The notes under the pieces: generated by a model
Database searches by the model: none
The model's input: the letters and a program-made list of their open reading frames with translations, nothing else
What the model was told of the DNA's origin: nothing
Origin: CAZHVS01 sp964536015
GTDB lineage: Bacteria; Bacteroidota; Ignavibacteria; Ignavibacteriales; Ignavibacteriaceae
Reading direction: 5' to 3'
DNA: 64,000 nt
NCBI GenBank assembly: GCA_964536015.1
Contig: CAZHVS010000010.1
Span: forward strand, 62,001 to 126,000
Program-made: the position numbers and the translations under genes
Shown: positions 1-8,908 of the stretch, in pieces
Layout of the letters: each line of letters opens with the position of its first letter
Numbering within the stretch: the first letter of the stretch is position 1

Positions 1-806
1 TAATTTTTATAATCGAGTTTAAGAAAAGAAAATGTTTTTTCAATAAATTCTTCAAGTGAAGTGCTTTTTCCCGTAGCAATAACAAAATCATCCGGTTGGT
101 TTTGCTGCAGAATTGAAAACATTGCATTAACATATTCCGGAGCCCATCCCCAGTCTCTTTTAATGGTAATATTACCAAGATTCAGAATTTTTTCTTCTCC
201 AATAAATATTTTACACGCTGTCTCAATTATTTTTTTTGTAACAAACCTTTTCGGTCTTAAAGGAGATTCGTGATTGAACAATATTCCCGAGCATGCAAAA
301 AGATTATACGCCTCTCTGTAATTTGCAACCTGCCAGAAAGCTGCCGATTTAGCAACAGCGTAAGGGCTTCTTGGTCGGAAAGGAGTTGTTTCATTTGCTG
401 GTTCGCCGTTTGTATCACCAAAACACTCGCTTGAACTTGCATTATAAAACTTTGTTGGAAGTTTATGAAATCTTAATACTTCAAGAATATTTAACGTGCC
501 TATGCTAATGCTTTCATGTGTTTCTACTGGCTGTAAAAATGATAATCCCACAGATGATTGCCCTGCAAGATTATAAATTTCATCAGGCTCAATTTGTAAA
601 ATTGTTTGCATCACACTTCTAAAATCGATAAGCGACATTGAAAACAATTTTACTTTATCATATAAACCAAGTCTCTTTAATCCACTAAACATAGCTGTAT
701 CAGCATCACGTGATGTTCCATAAACCTGGTATCCTTTGCTTAAAAGGAGCTGCGTTAAGTATGAGCCGTCCTGTCCTGTAATACCAATTATTAATGCTTT
801 TTTCAT
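1..806 (-). CDS. gmd: GDP-mannose 4,6-dehydratase (C-terminus cut by window edge)
   Basis: Converts GDP-mannose to GDP-4-keto-6-deoxymannose, the first step toward GDP-fucose, GDP-rhamnose or related deoxysugars for surface glycans. I translated the open frame by eye from the ATG at 806. It begins MKKALIIGITGQDGSYL, the characteristic GMD NAD-binding loop (residues 8-17). An SSSECFG stretch (about 124-130) supplies the catalytic Ser/Glu, and Y149-x3-K153 is the short-chain dehydrogenase catalytic pair. RDWGWAPEYV near residue 225 is also typical of GMD. About 268 codons are present with no stop, so the last quarter or so lies outside the window. It is divergent from the GT4 glycosyltransferase across 161 bp, which fits a polysaccharide gene block. 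Family assignment is firm; the final sugar made is unknown. Confidence 0.93.
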   Translation of the reverse strand, partial: MKKALIIGITGQDGSYLTQLLLSKGYQVYGTSRDADTAMFSGLKRLGLYDKVKLFSMSLIDFRSVMQTILQIEPDEIYNLAGQSSVGLSFLQPVETHESISIGTLNILEVLRFHKLPTKFYNASSSECFGDTNGEPANETTPFRPRSPYAVAKSAAFWQVANYREAYNLFACSGILFNHESPLRPKRFVTKKIIETACKIFIGEEKILNLGNITIKRDWGWAPEYVNAMFSILQQNQPDDFVIATGKSTSLEEFIEKTFSFLKLDYKN

Positions 807-967
807 AATCATTTACTTTTTACATACTAAATTAAAAATAATTCTGATTCTTTTTGGTACTTTTGATTAGGGTATATATAAATAATATTCTGATCTCAAA
901 AATCAAATCAGAATTCTTCCCATAATATTTTATTTTTGAAAACGGATATTTATAAATTTATTGGTAA
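807..967. other. Divergent intergenic region between gmd and GT4 gene
   Basis: AT-rich spacer of 161 bp that must hold promoters for both divergent genes. TATTTTTG at 931-938 fits the Bacteroidota -7 element (TAnnTTTG) for the rightward gene, but I see no convincing TTG-type -33 element at the right distance. No inverted repeat or small gene is apparent. Confidence 0.3.
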
Positions 968-2158
968 ATGGAAAACAAAAAAATACGAGTGCTGTTTCTG
1001 GCTAGTTGGTATCCAAGCAGAGTTGATAAAGTGCTGGGAATGTTTGTTAAAAGAAAAGCTGAAGCAGTGTCTGCTAAGTGTGATGTTGCCGTTCTTTATG
1101 TAAGAATGGATGAGTCAATGACAAAAACAAAATATGATTTGGAATTCATAAAAGAGAATGAAATTTTTACTGTAAAAGTTTATTTCAAATCCACCGGTAA
1201 AGGAATAATAAAAAAATTTTTCTATAATATACGATTTATTAAAGCATATATTCTGGGATTAAAATACATTAATAAAAACTGGGGATGTTATGATCTCATT
1301 CATGTTAATGTTGTTGATAGAGCGGGATATGTTGCCTTCTGGTTAAAATTAATTAAAAAAATAAAATATGTTATTACAGAACATTCAACGCCTGACTTAA
1401 AATATTTAAGAGGAGAAACCAATTACACAAAAATTCCATTATTGTTTTTCAAAAAAATCATTGTTAAAAACGCCGAGTATATAAATGTTGATTCTACTGC
1501 ATCATTAAATTACTGGAAGAAAGCCGGTTTAAAAGGAAACTTCGGAATAATTCCAAATGTGGTTGATGTTTATCCTGAGTTTATAAATTTCAACAGAGAA
1601 AAGAAAGACAACATTAAAAGAGCCGTTCATATTTCGGTTTTAATTGAACGCAAAAACGTTGCTGATATAATAAGAGCCTATGCGCATATTTACAACAATC
1701 TTAATATCAAGGATATTGAATTTCATATCATTGGCAAAGGAGAACAAAAAGAAATGTTAACAAAACTTGCGGAAGAATTACAGGTATTAAACAAATGCGT
1801 TTTCTTTCACGGCTTTGTTACAGAAGAAGAAAAAATGAATTTATTACTTAATTCCGATTTTCACATTCTTAACAGCGACGAAGAAGGTTTTTCGGTTGTA
1901 ACTGCTGAAGCGATTCTTTATGGAATTCCGGTTATAGCTACAAAATGCGGTGGACCCGAAGATTTTGTGCCAAAAGAGGTTGGATTGTTGATCGAAATAA
2001 GAAATTTAAATCAGTTAATTAACGCCATACTTTATATGATTGATAATTCAGACAAGTATGATAAACAAAATATGTTCGAGTTCGGCAGAAACAAATTCAG
2101 CCCGCAGATTATTTGTCAGCAGACTTATGATGTTTATAAAAAGGCATTAAAATTATAG
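968..2158 (+). CDS. Glycosyltransferase family 4
   Basis: Predicted retaining GT-B glycosyltransferase that adds a sugar from a nucleotide-sugar donor during surface polysaccharide or O-antigen-type synthesis in the cytoplasm. The N-terminal half carries a GT4 acceptor-side Rossmann start (IRVLFLASWYPS, residues 6-17). The C-terminal half has the donor-binding half with IIGKGEQ (about 254-260). The GT4 E-x7-E signature is E306-GFSVVTA-E314, followed by GIPVIATKCGGPEDFV. Length (396 aa) is normal for the family. No transmembrane segment is obvious. No Shine-Dalgarno precedes the ATG. It faces gmd and converges with the YfhO-like gene. Donor and acceptor cannot be told from sequence alone. Confidence 0.87.
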   Translation: MENKKIRVLFLASWYPSRVDKVLGMFVKRKAEAVSAKCDVAVLYVRMDESMTKTKYDLEFIKENEIFTVKVYFKSTGKGIIKKFFYNIRFIKAYILGLKYINKNWGCYDLIHVNVVDRAGYVAFWLKLIKKIKYVITEHSTPDLKYLRGETNYTKIPLLFFKKIIVKNAEYINVDSTASLNYWKKAGLKGNFGIIPNVVDVYPEFINFNREKKDNIKRAVHISVLIERKNVADIIRAYAHIYNNLNIKDIEFHIIGKGEQKEMLTKLAEELQVLNKCVFFHGFVTEEEKMNLLLNSDFHILNSDEEGFSVVTAEAILYGIPVIATKCGGPEDFVPKEVGLLIEIRNLNQLINAILYMIDNSDKYDKQNMFEFGRNKFSPQIICQQTYDVYKKALKL

Positions 2159-2174
2159 TTCTCAGAAAAAGAAA

Positions 2175-4751
2175 TCATTCTTCTTTCTTTTTCCCTAAAA
2201 CTTTCTTTAACAGCAAAACAGCTACGCCGAACAAAGTGATAAAACTTAAGCTGAGAGATAAATATTTACTAATGCTAAAACTAATTGGAGCAAATACAAT
2301 TTCAACTTTGTGTTTTCCTTTTGGAACAACTATTCCCATAAAAGCATGATTTGTCCTATGAATCTCTGTTTCCGCTCCATCAATATAAGCTCTCCAACCA
2401 GTCGGAATTTTAAATACTTTATAATCCGCTTTACCGCTGAAAAATGTATTGCCAATAAAAAGAAAATTATTTCCCGAGGCATTTACTTCAAGTATATTTT
2501 TTTCATCAGTATATTTTTCAATCTTAATATAAGTTGTTGAATCTGCTGCATCAACATGTAAAGTTTCATTATGAACAAAAGCTATTTCTTTAGGATCAAA
2601 CGAATTTGATTTTATTGCATTTAGAACATCAATATTTGATTTGGTCTCAACCTTGTTAACAAAGAAAAATCTTGGCAGTGCTTTTTCATTCTTCAAAAGA
2701 TTAGACTTATCGCCCGAAAAAATTGGTGTCATTCCAGGATAAATATTTTGTTTATCAAGAACTACATATTTGACGTTTGCCATTCTCCACAAAGTTTCAT
2801 TTACAGGACCTATTACATCAAGCAAATCCTGGTATGCCCTGGGTTTAATTCCCGAATAACCATAGAAATCTTCTAAAAGAAAATATGCATTATAATTTGA
2901 GTTCTGCGAAAAGGAACCAATTGAACCATCCTGTTTAAGATTAATCAAACGGAAAGGTTCGTTATCTTTTTGATTTTTTATTGCAGTCACATAATCGGGA
3001 GTATTGAATAAACTTTTTATTTCAGGGTTATCAACATACTTTGCTCCTCTTCCATCAATTCTCCACAAATCAATTGTAGCAAGGACAATTACTGCCAGGA
3101 CAAAAACATCCGCACTTAATTTTCTCTGAATATAAAAATTTCCAAACCAGAATACTGCTGTTAAAAACCCAAAAGCAAACATAAAATCGGTCACAAACAT
3201 TTGACTCATATATTCTGATAATGCTTGAAATTGTTGAGCGTATTGTGGTCTTGAAGCCTGAATGCTTGAAGAATATTCACTTACTCTGCCTGTAAACCAT
3301 GTAGCAATTGCCTGATTAAGAATAATAGACAAAATAAATATTCCAGAAAAAACATAAGCTGAATATTTTAAAATATTTATTGCTCTTTGATCATTCTCTT
3401 GCCTGAGTGAAAGAATTTTCATTAATCCAAAGCCAGCAAGTACAGGCAAGCTTAATTGCACAAGCACCAAAATCATTGATGGGACCCGAAATTTGTCAAA
3501 AAACGGGAAATAATAGAACATCAAATCAAATAATACAGGAAAAGTCTTTCCAAAAGAAATAAGCAGTGCAATTCCTGATAATATTGTAAGAAATTTAACA
3601 ATGGGTTCTTTCCATTTTGTTACAATTCCAAATAACGCAAGGAAGAAAACTATTACGCCCATATACATTGCAACATCGACAAATGGCATTTGACCAAAAT
3701 ATGTATTTACCTCCACAGACTCATTTTGAGTTAAAGGTCCTTTATATGTTGAATTTCCAAAACCATAGTAAGATGGCACTATAAAGGTAAGTACTTCTCC
3801 CGGTGAAAAAGACCAGTTTGTATGATAATCATAATATTCTGTTGAAGAAGGATTTTCAACTTTACTTTGCTGATCGCCAATGCTTACACCACCACGAGTT
3901 GAAAATGGTGTGTACTCATATATTTGTGTAAAATTATCTGCCGACATTAACAAAGCAAGTATAACCGAGACAGCAAATACAGCAACAGATTTGATAATGT
4001 TGTTTCTTGTTTCAGTTTCTTTTTTAAATATAGCGCTGACAAAAAAGAAAATAAAATAAATTGCTACAGCGAAAAGGGTATAGAAAATTATCTGAACATG
4101 AAATCCCTGTACAAACAATTGCAGCACAATTATTAAAAGAAGAATATCAAGCAACTTAATCTTCTGCTGAAACCTGAACAAAATCAGGAATAAAAGTGGA
4201 TACATACATAATGAAGTAAGTTTTGTAACATGTCCAATATATAACAAAACAATTATACCAGTGCTAAATGCTGTTGTTATGCCGGTAAACAAACTAACAA
4301 GTAAATTTTTAGTCAGGTACTTCATAAAAAGAAAAGAAGTAATTCCAAGCAGGATCAGGTAAAAGGTCCAGGTAGCATAATCAACTGAAAGCCAGCTATT
4401 GAAAACTTTTCTAATTAAGCTGAAGCCCATATAAATAAGATTAAACCACGTCTGTTCAGTTCCCAGAGCATAGGCTGGCATACCAAGAAAAATTAGTGGG
4501 TTCCAAAGTGAAAAAGATTCGCGGTCTTTCAACACATATGGTTTCATACTTTCGGAGGTTATTATATCCCCCGACTGAAAAGTTTTTCCTCCAAAGTACA
4601 TTGGACTTAAAAACCCGAGAAACAAAATTAATAGAATTAATATTACCGCAAGAAAATGAAATTTTTGCGGAATGAATTCCTCAAAGTTAAAAGTAGCAAA
4701 AAATCCTTTTTGCTGTTTTTGTTGTTTGACTTGTTTTTGTGTCTTTGCCAT
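2175..4751 (-). CDS. YfhO-family multi-pass membrane protein
   Basis: Large integral membrane protein (858 aa) resembling the YfhO family, which has a GT-C-like architecture and is implicated in glycosylating cell-envelope polymers in Firmicutes. After a Gln/Lys-rich cytoplasmic N-terminus (MAKTQKQVKQQ) comes TM1 (about 33-52). An extracytoplasmic loop follows with the family pattern LWNPLIFLGMPAYA, then roughly ten more hydrophobic segments. A soluble domain lies at about 555-820, containing TGWRAYIDGAETEIHRTNHA, and a last TM lies near 825-848 before a KKxxGKKKEE tail. It follows the methyltransferase gene by 23 nt on the same strand, so these are probably co-transcribed. Catalytic activity is inferred only. 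The fold assignment is fairly safe, the substrate unknown. Confidence 0.75.
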   Translation of the reverse strand: MAKTQKQVKQQKQQKGFFATFNFEEFIPQKFHFLAVILILLILFLGFLSPMYFGGKTFQSGDIITSESMKPYVLKDRESFSLWNPLIFLGMPAYALGTEQTWFNLIYMGFSLIRKVFNSWLSVDYATWTFYLILLGITSFLFMKYLTKNLLVSLFTGITTAFSTGIIVLLYIGHVTKLTSLCMYPLLFLILFRFQQKIKLLDILLLIIVLQLFVQGFHVQIIFYTLFAVAIYFIFFFVSAIFKKETETRNNIIKSVAVFAVSVILALLMSADNFTQIYEYTPFSTRGGVSIGDQQSKVENPSSTEYYDYHTNWSFSPGEVLTFIVPSYYGFGNSTYKGPLTQNESVEVNTYFGQMPFVDVAMYMGVIVFFLALFGIVTKWKEPIVKFLTILSGIALLISFGKTFPVLFDLMFYYFPFFDKFRVPSMILVLVQLSLPVLAGFGLMKILSLRQENDQRAINILKYSAYVFSGIFILSIILNQAIATWFTGRVSEYSSSIQASRPQYAQQFQALSEYMSQMFVTDFMFAFGFLTAVFWFGNFYIQRKLSADVFVLAVIVLATIDLWRIDGRGAKYVDNPEIKSLFNTPDYVTAIKNQKDNEPFRLINLKQDGSIGSFSQNSNYNAYFLLEDFYGYSGIKPRAYQDLLDVIGPVNETLWRMANVKYVVLDKQNIYPGMTPIFSGDKSNLLKNEKALPRFFFVNKVETKSNIDVLNAIKSNSFDPKEIAFVHNETLHVDAADSTTYIKIEKYTDEKNILEVNASGNNFLFIGNTFFSGKADYKVFKIPTGWRAYIDGAETEIHRTNHAFMGIVVPKGKHKVEIVFAPISFSISKYLSLSLSFITLFGVAVLLLKKVLGKKKEE

Positions 4752-4774
4752 AATCTTAAACTTTTAATTTAATA

Positions 4775-5587
4775 CTAAAATTTTTGTGCAATAAAATTAA
4801 TACCTGAACCTTTTTTATTAACGGATTTGAAATCCAGATACATCATTATTAAAGTTAAAGGAAAAGTAAATAAATAATAAATAGGAAGAAGAACAAGAAA
4901 TAGTTTTGATATATTCAGTAACATCATTGGATATTTAATGCCCAAACGCCATGCTTTATCTCCCCAAAATCCATAAGTGTATTTCGATTGATAAACCTTA
5001 AAACCAATTGGCTTTGTTTTTTCTGTAAGGTCTTCGGTTGAATACCCATCTCTTGCATGTTCACCAATAAAACTTTCATCATCGTCATCGTGAACATCGC
5101 TTCCGCCAAATACTGAAGGCGAATTGATTAACACATAACCACCGGGTTTTAATGCTTTATAAAAATTTTCAAACACTGTTACATCTTCAACAATGTGTTC
5201 CATAACATCTACACATACAATCAAATCAAATTTTTCTGCAAATTTTAACCTGGTTAGATCTTCAACTGCAAATTCAACATTTTTTATTTTATAAGACTGG
5301 AAGAAGGCATCGCAATCTCTTATCCAATCTTCTTTAACATCTACAGCAAGAATTTTACAGGGTTGAAGATTGCGAAACATGAAATATGAATACTGTCCAT
5401 AGCCTGTTCCCGCATCAAGAATTTTTATTTCCCTCAAACCAAAATTTTTTCTTAATGATTTTAGCTCTTTTCTCACATACCACGAACGCAGGAACATTAA
5501 ATCAAGAATTTTATAAAACGCTATCCTTAGAAACGGTAGCTTTTTAATTGCAGTAGCAAAAATATTTTTTACGGGATCGTAGCGCAT
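4775..5587 (-). CDS. Class I SAM-dependent methyltransferase
   Basis: Predicted methyltransferase (270 aa). Motif I is ILDAGTGYGQYSYFM (residues 56-70). The acidic residue that would hold the SAM ribose is D83 in AVDVKEDW. Motif II/post-II is FDLIVCVDVMEHI (120-132), and KPGGYVLINSPS (147-158) is the usual motif III region. This is the Methyltransf_11/25 pattern. The C-terminal third has a hydrophobic stretch (about 215-250) that could anchor it to the membrane. It lies between a GT2 glycosyltransferase and a YfhO-like protein on one strand, so a sugar or polyprenyl-linked glycan is a plausible substrate, by context only. An unusual DDDDE run (167-171) sits in the variable region. Confidence 0.8.
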   Translation of the reverse strand: MRYDPVKNIFATAIKKLPFLRIAFYKILDLMFLRSWYVRKELKSLRKNFGLREIKILDAGTGYGQYSYFMFRNLQPCKILAVDVKEDWIRDCDAFFQSYKIKNVEFAVEDLTRLKFAEKFDLIVCVDVMEHIVEDVTVFENFYKALKPGGYVLINSPSVFGGSDVHDDDDESFIGEHARDGYSTEDLTEKTKPIGFKVYQSKYTYGFWGDKAWRLGIKYPMMLLNISKLFLVLLPIYYLFTFPLTLIMMYLDFKSVNKKGSGINFIAQKF

Positions 5588-5637
5588 TAATAATTAACTG
5601 AAATTGCTTAAAAATGTCCGGTGTTGTATAAAGATAA

Positions 5638-6657
5638 TTATATCTTTTCCTTAATGCTATATTCTTTGTCATCTTGAAAGTTATGAACCATCATCTCTCC
5701 AATTAAACCTGTAGAAAAGAATTGAATTCCAACTATGATAAGAAGTATTCCAAGAAATAGCATTGGTCTGTTGCTTAAAGGTTGTTTTAACACCATCCAT
5801 TCATAAGTAAGTATAAGGTTTATAATTAATCCAGCCAGAGAAAAGAAAGCTCCTATAAAACCGAAAAGATGCATTGGTCTTTTAACATAGCGTGTAATAA
5901 ACACAACCGTTACTAAATCGACAAACCCTTTAAAGAATCTTGAAATTCCAAACTTGGTTTTTCCATATTTTCTGGGATGGTGCAGCACTACTATTTCAGA
6001 GACAGAATATCCTTTCCATTTAGCAAGCACTGGCATATAACGATGGAGTTCACCATAAACTTTAATATTATCAACTACTGCTCTTCTATATGCTTTTAAA
6101 CCACAATTAAAGTCGTGTATCTTTATTCCGCTAAAAATGGAAGTAATTGCATTAAAAAATTTTGAAGATATTCTTTTTATGAACGGATCATATCTTTTTT
6201 TCTTCCAGCCTGAAACAAGATCATAACCTTCCTGTAGTTTTTTTAGCAAATTTGGTATTTCTTCGGGGTCATCCTGTAGGTCTGCATCCATTGTAATAAC
6301 CGCATCCCCATTCACATGTTTAAAGCCGATTTGTAATGCGGCTGATTTCCCATAATTCTTTTGAAAACTAATATACTTAAATCTTCTGTCTTCGTGATTA
6401 ATTTCTTTAATTACCTTTAATGACGAATCCGTACTTCCATCATCTACAAAAATGACTTCAAAGTCAAGATTTGATTGTGTACAAGATTTTTTTATTAAAC
6501 TTGCCAGTGGTTTAAGTGATTCTTCTTCATTGTAAAGCGGAATTACGATGGATATTTTTTTAAATACAAACGAATTTCCATTTGTTGTTCTATCTTTTCT
6601 ATATTTATTATAAAATCTTCTTTTATAGTAAGGTCTGAATTCTTTTTTTTCTTCCAT
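5638..6657 (-). CDS. Glycosyltransferase family 2, dolichyl/undecaprenyl-phosphate sugar synthase type
   Basis: Membrane-anchored GT-A enzyme of the GtrB/DPM1-like group, expected to transfer a sugar from a nucleotide donor to a polyprenyl phosphate on the cytoplasmic face. In the longest frame (start 6732, 364 aa) the domain begins SIVIPLYNEEES (61-72), with VDDGSTD (96-102) and the DxD-type DADLQDDPEE (149-158). Two C-terminal TM helices lie at about 286-310 and 324-345. I prefer the ATG at 6657 (MEEKKEFRPYY), because the 25 upstream residues look unlike the family and neither start has a clear ribosome site. It is the first gene of a minus-strand set with the methyltransferase (50 nt) and YfhO-like gene. 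Confidence 0.85.
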   Translation of the reverse strand: MEEKKEFRPYYKRRFYNKYRKDRTTNGNSFVFKKISIVIPLYNEEESLKPLASLIKKSCTQSNLDFEVIFVDDGSTDSSLKVIKEINHEDRRFKYISFQKNYGKSAALQIGFKHVNGDAVITMDADLQDDPEEIPNLLKKLQEGYDLVSGWKKKRYDPFIKRISSKFFNAITSIFSGIKIHDFNCGLKAYRRAVVDNIKVYGELHRYMPVLAKWKGYSVSEIVVLHHPRKYGKTKFGISRFFKGFVDLVTVVFITRYVKRPMHLFGFIGAFFSLAGLIINLILTYEWMVLKQPLSNRPMLFLGILLIIVGIQFFSTGLIGEMMVHNFQDDKEYSIKEKI

Positions 6658-6863
6658 TTTCTTTTTTTTTATTGTAAAATTCAAATTTTTATTTATTAAT
6701 GACTTCCTGTCATTAAGATTCTGTAATCTCATTCAAAAATTAACTCAATAAATCACTAAAATCAATTTAATTAAAATACTTTTATCTTTAAATTTCACTT
6801 GTCATTCTTAACTATAATAAACCTATTTCCATCCATCAGGTTATTTTACCATAAAAATAAATA

Positions 6864-6896
6864 TTTGGTTTAGTGCTTCAACCGATTCTAATTTTG
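6864..6896 (+). promoter_or_regulatory. Candidate Bacteroidota-type promoter for the LytS/LytTR pair
   Basis: TTTG at 6864-6867 and TAATTTTG at 6889-6896, separated by 21 nt, match the Bacteroidota sigma-A consensus (TTTG / TAnnTTTG, spacing about 19-21). The site lies 37 nt upstream of the kinase ATG. This is a motif match only, in AT-rich DNA. Confidence 0.4.
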
Positions 6897-6933
6897 CCCT
6901 ACAATTTAGAAATATTTAGAAGTAATTAAATCA

Positions 6934-8007
6934 ATGTTAGAAAATTTTACAAAAAACAGAAACAAGCTTTATTGGTTAACCCAGTTGGGTGGGTGGAGCC
7001 TTTTCTGTCTTTTTAATATTCTTGCTGTTTTTTCATTCGAAGGGTTTAATTACAAACGAATAGTATCTATAATTTATCTTTCTTTTCTAGGTGTTTTATT
7101 CACGCATATTTATAGATTTTTAATTAAAAAATGGAAATGGGTTGATATCCCTTTAAAAAAAATTATAGGAAGAGTTTTAATTGCTTCCGTTATAATCGGT
7201 TTGGCTATATTCATTCCCGCCTCCATACTAAGTTATCTTATTAAAACAAATTTCAGCGAACGCCTTTCTCCTGGACTAATTATTACAGCGTGGTTCAATC
7301 TTAGCACCATAATAGTTGTCTGGTCTTTGATTTACTTTCTTGTTCATTATTTTGAGAATTATCGAAAAGTAGAAATAGAGCGGCTAATTTGGGAAGCAGC
7401 TGTTAAGGATTTTGAATTAAAGACATTAAAGTCTCAATTAAATCCCCATTTCATGTTTAACGCATTAAACAGTATCCGCTCATTAATTGAAGAAAATCCT
7501 GAACATGCAAAAAATGCCATAAATCTTTTATCCAATATTTTCCGTTATTCTTTAAAAATCGAAAGAATAGAATCTGTCCCTCTCTCAGAAGAAATGCAAA
7601 CCGTAGCCGATTATTTGTCTTTAGAACAAATTAGATTTGAAGAAAGATTGAAGTTTAAAATTGATATTGATGACCAAGCCAAATTTATAGAAATACCTCC
7701 AATGATGATCCAGACACTTGTTGAAAACGGAATAAAACATGGAATTTCCAAAATTCCTGAAGGAGGAACGATTGATATAAGCGGCAGAATTGTTGATTCC
7801 TACCTTAATATTAAAATTATTAATAGCGGATATTTTGACAATGAATTAATGAACAAATCAAACGGATATGGAATCAGCAATACAAGGCAAAGATTAAATA
7901 TAATCTATGGTGAACAAGCAACTTTTTCCATAATGAACAAAGAAAATTTTGTAGAAGTAATTATAAACATTCCAATAAGAGGTAAAAATGAAAGCAATAA
8001 TAATTGA
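6934..8007 (+). CDS. LytS/YehU-family sensor histidine kinase
   Basis: Membrane sensor kinase of the His_kinase (PF06580) type. Four hydrophobic segments are visible (about 14-35, 44-63, 80-104, 115-138), followed by a short helix. The phosphoacceptor motif is LKSQLNPHFMFNALNSI, with H172 as the likely phosphorylated residue. The C-terminal ATPase part contains MIQTLVENGIKHGI (N-box) and SNGYGISNTRQRL (G-box). There is no large extracellular ligand domain, so the signal is probably sensed in or near the membrane. Its stop lies 20 nt inside the next gene, a LytTR response regulator, so the two are surely translated together and form a two-component pair. The regulated genes are unknown. Confidence 0.9.
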   Translation: MLENFTKNRNKLYWLTQLGGWSLFCLFNILAVFSFEGFNYKRIVSIIYLSFLGVLFTHIYRFLIKKWKWVDIPLKKIIGRVLIASVIIGLAIFIPASILSYLIKTNFSERLSPGLIITAWFNLSTIIVVWSLIYFLVHYFENYRKVEIERLIWEAAVKDFELKTLKSQLNPHFMFNALNSIRSLIEENPEHAKNAINLLSNIFRYSLKIERIESVPLSEEMQTVADYLSLEQIRFEERLKFKIDIDDQAKFIEIPPMMIQTLVENGIKHGISKIPEGGTIDISGRIVDSYLNIKIINSGYFDNELMNKSNGYGISNTRQRLNIIYGEQATFSIMNKENFVEVIINIPIRGKNESNNN

Positions 8008-8707
8008 TGACGAAAGACTTGCTCGCACTGAATTACGCAGACTTCTTGCCCCATTTAAAAACATTGAAATAATTGAAGAAGCTGTAAATGCTGCAGATGC
8101 TGCAGAAAAAATAAACCGGCTAAATCCTGAACTTATTTTCCTTGATATTCAAATGCCCGGCAAAAATGGTTTTGAATTGCTTGAAGAACTTGATGCAGTT
8201 CCAAAAGTAATTTTCACTACTGCGTATGATGAATATGCATTAAAAGCATTTGAATATAATGCTCTTGATTATCTATTAAAACCAATTGAACCTAAAAGGC
8301 TGGAAGAAGCAATAAATAAGATAGTCCGCAAAGAAGAAGAAACCGTCTCTTTACCACAAAAAGAAAATATTCTTTCAGCTGATGATCAAATTTTCGTTAA
8401 AGATGGAGATCGTTGCTGGTTTGTAAAATTAGCCGATGTTAGATTAATTGAATCCGAGGGAAATTATGCAAGATTATTTTTCAACGATTTTAAACCACTA
8501 ATTTTAAGAACCTTAAACTACCTTGATGAAAGACTTGATTCAAAATCCTTTTTCCGTGCAAGCAGAAAACACATAATTAATCTAAAATGGATTGATAACG
8601 TTGAACCCTGGTTAAATGGTGGGCTTTTAATTAAATTAAAAGGTGGGCAAAAAGTAGAAGTATCGAGAAGACAATCAGTAAAATTTAAAGATATGATGAG
8701 TCTTTAA
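7988..8707 (+). CDS. LytTR-family response regulator
   Basis: Response regulator (239 aa) with a CheY-like receiver and a LytTR DNA-binding domain. In the receiver, D7-D8 are the acidic pocket, D53 in LIFLDIQMPG is the phosphorylated residue, T77/T78 the switch Thr, and K98 in LLKPIEP the conserved Lys. The LytTR part spans about 130-236 and includes the typical RASRKHIINLKWIDNVEPW. It overlaps the upstream LytS-type kinase by 20 nt, which marks it as the cognate partner. It is followed by an intrinsic terminator, so the pair is a self-contained operon. Targets cannot be inferred from the sequence. Confidence 0.93.
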   Translation: MKAIIIDDERLARTELRRLLAPFKNIEIIEEAVNAADAAEKINRLNPELIFLDIQMPGKNGFELLEELDAVPKVIFTTAYDEYALKAFEYNALDYLLKPIEPKRLEEAINKIVRKEEETVSLPQKENILSADDQIFVKDGDRCWFVKLADVRLIESEGNYARLFFNDFKPLILRTLNYLDERLDSKSFFRASRKHIINLKWIDNVEPWLNGGLLIKLKGGQKVEVSRRQSVKFKDMMSL

Positions 8708-8749
8708 TAAATATTTAATTAAACCTCAACTAATATTAACAATTATTAA

Positions 8750-8774
8750 GGCGATTCTTTTGAGTCGCTTTTTT
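8750..8774 (+). terminator. Intrinsic terminator after the LytTR regulator
   Basis: GCGATTC (8751-8757), loop TTTT, GAGTCGC (8762-8768), then six T. The seven-pair stem includes one G-T pair. It lies 43 nt after the regulator stop. Confidence 0.8.
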
Positions 8775-8908
8775 AATTCACTAACTATAATTGCATATTA
8801 ATTCCTTCTGAACTAACTTTCGAAAAAAAAATTAAATTTTATTTTGAAACCAATTTTTGCTTATCATAAAAACTTACTGTCAGGCCATTATAATTTATAG
8901 TATTTACA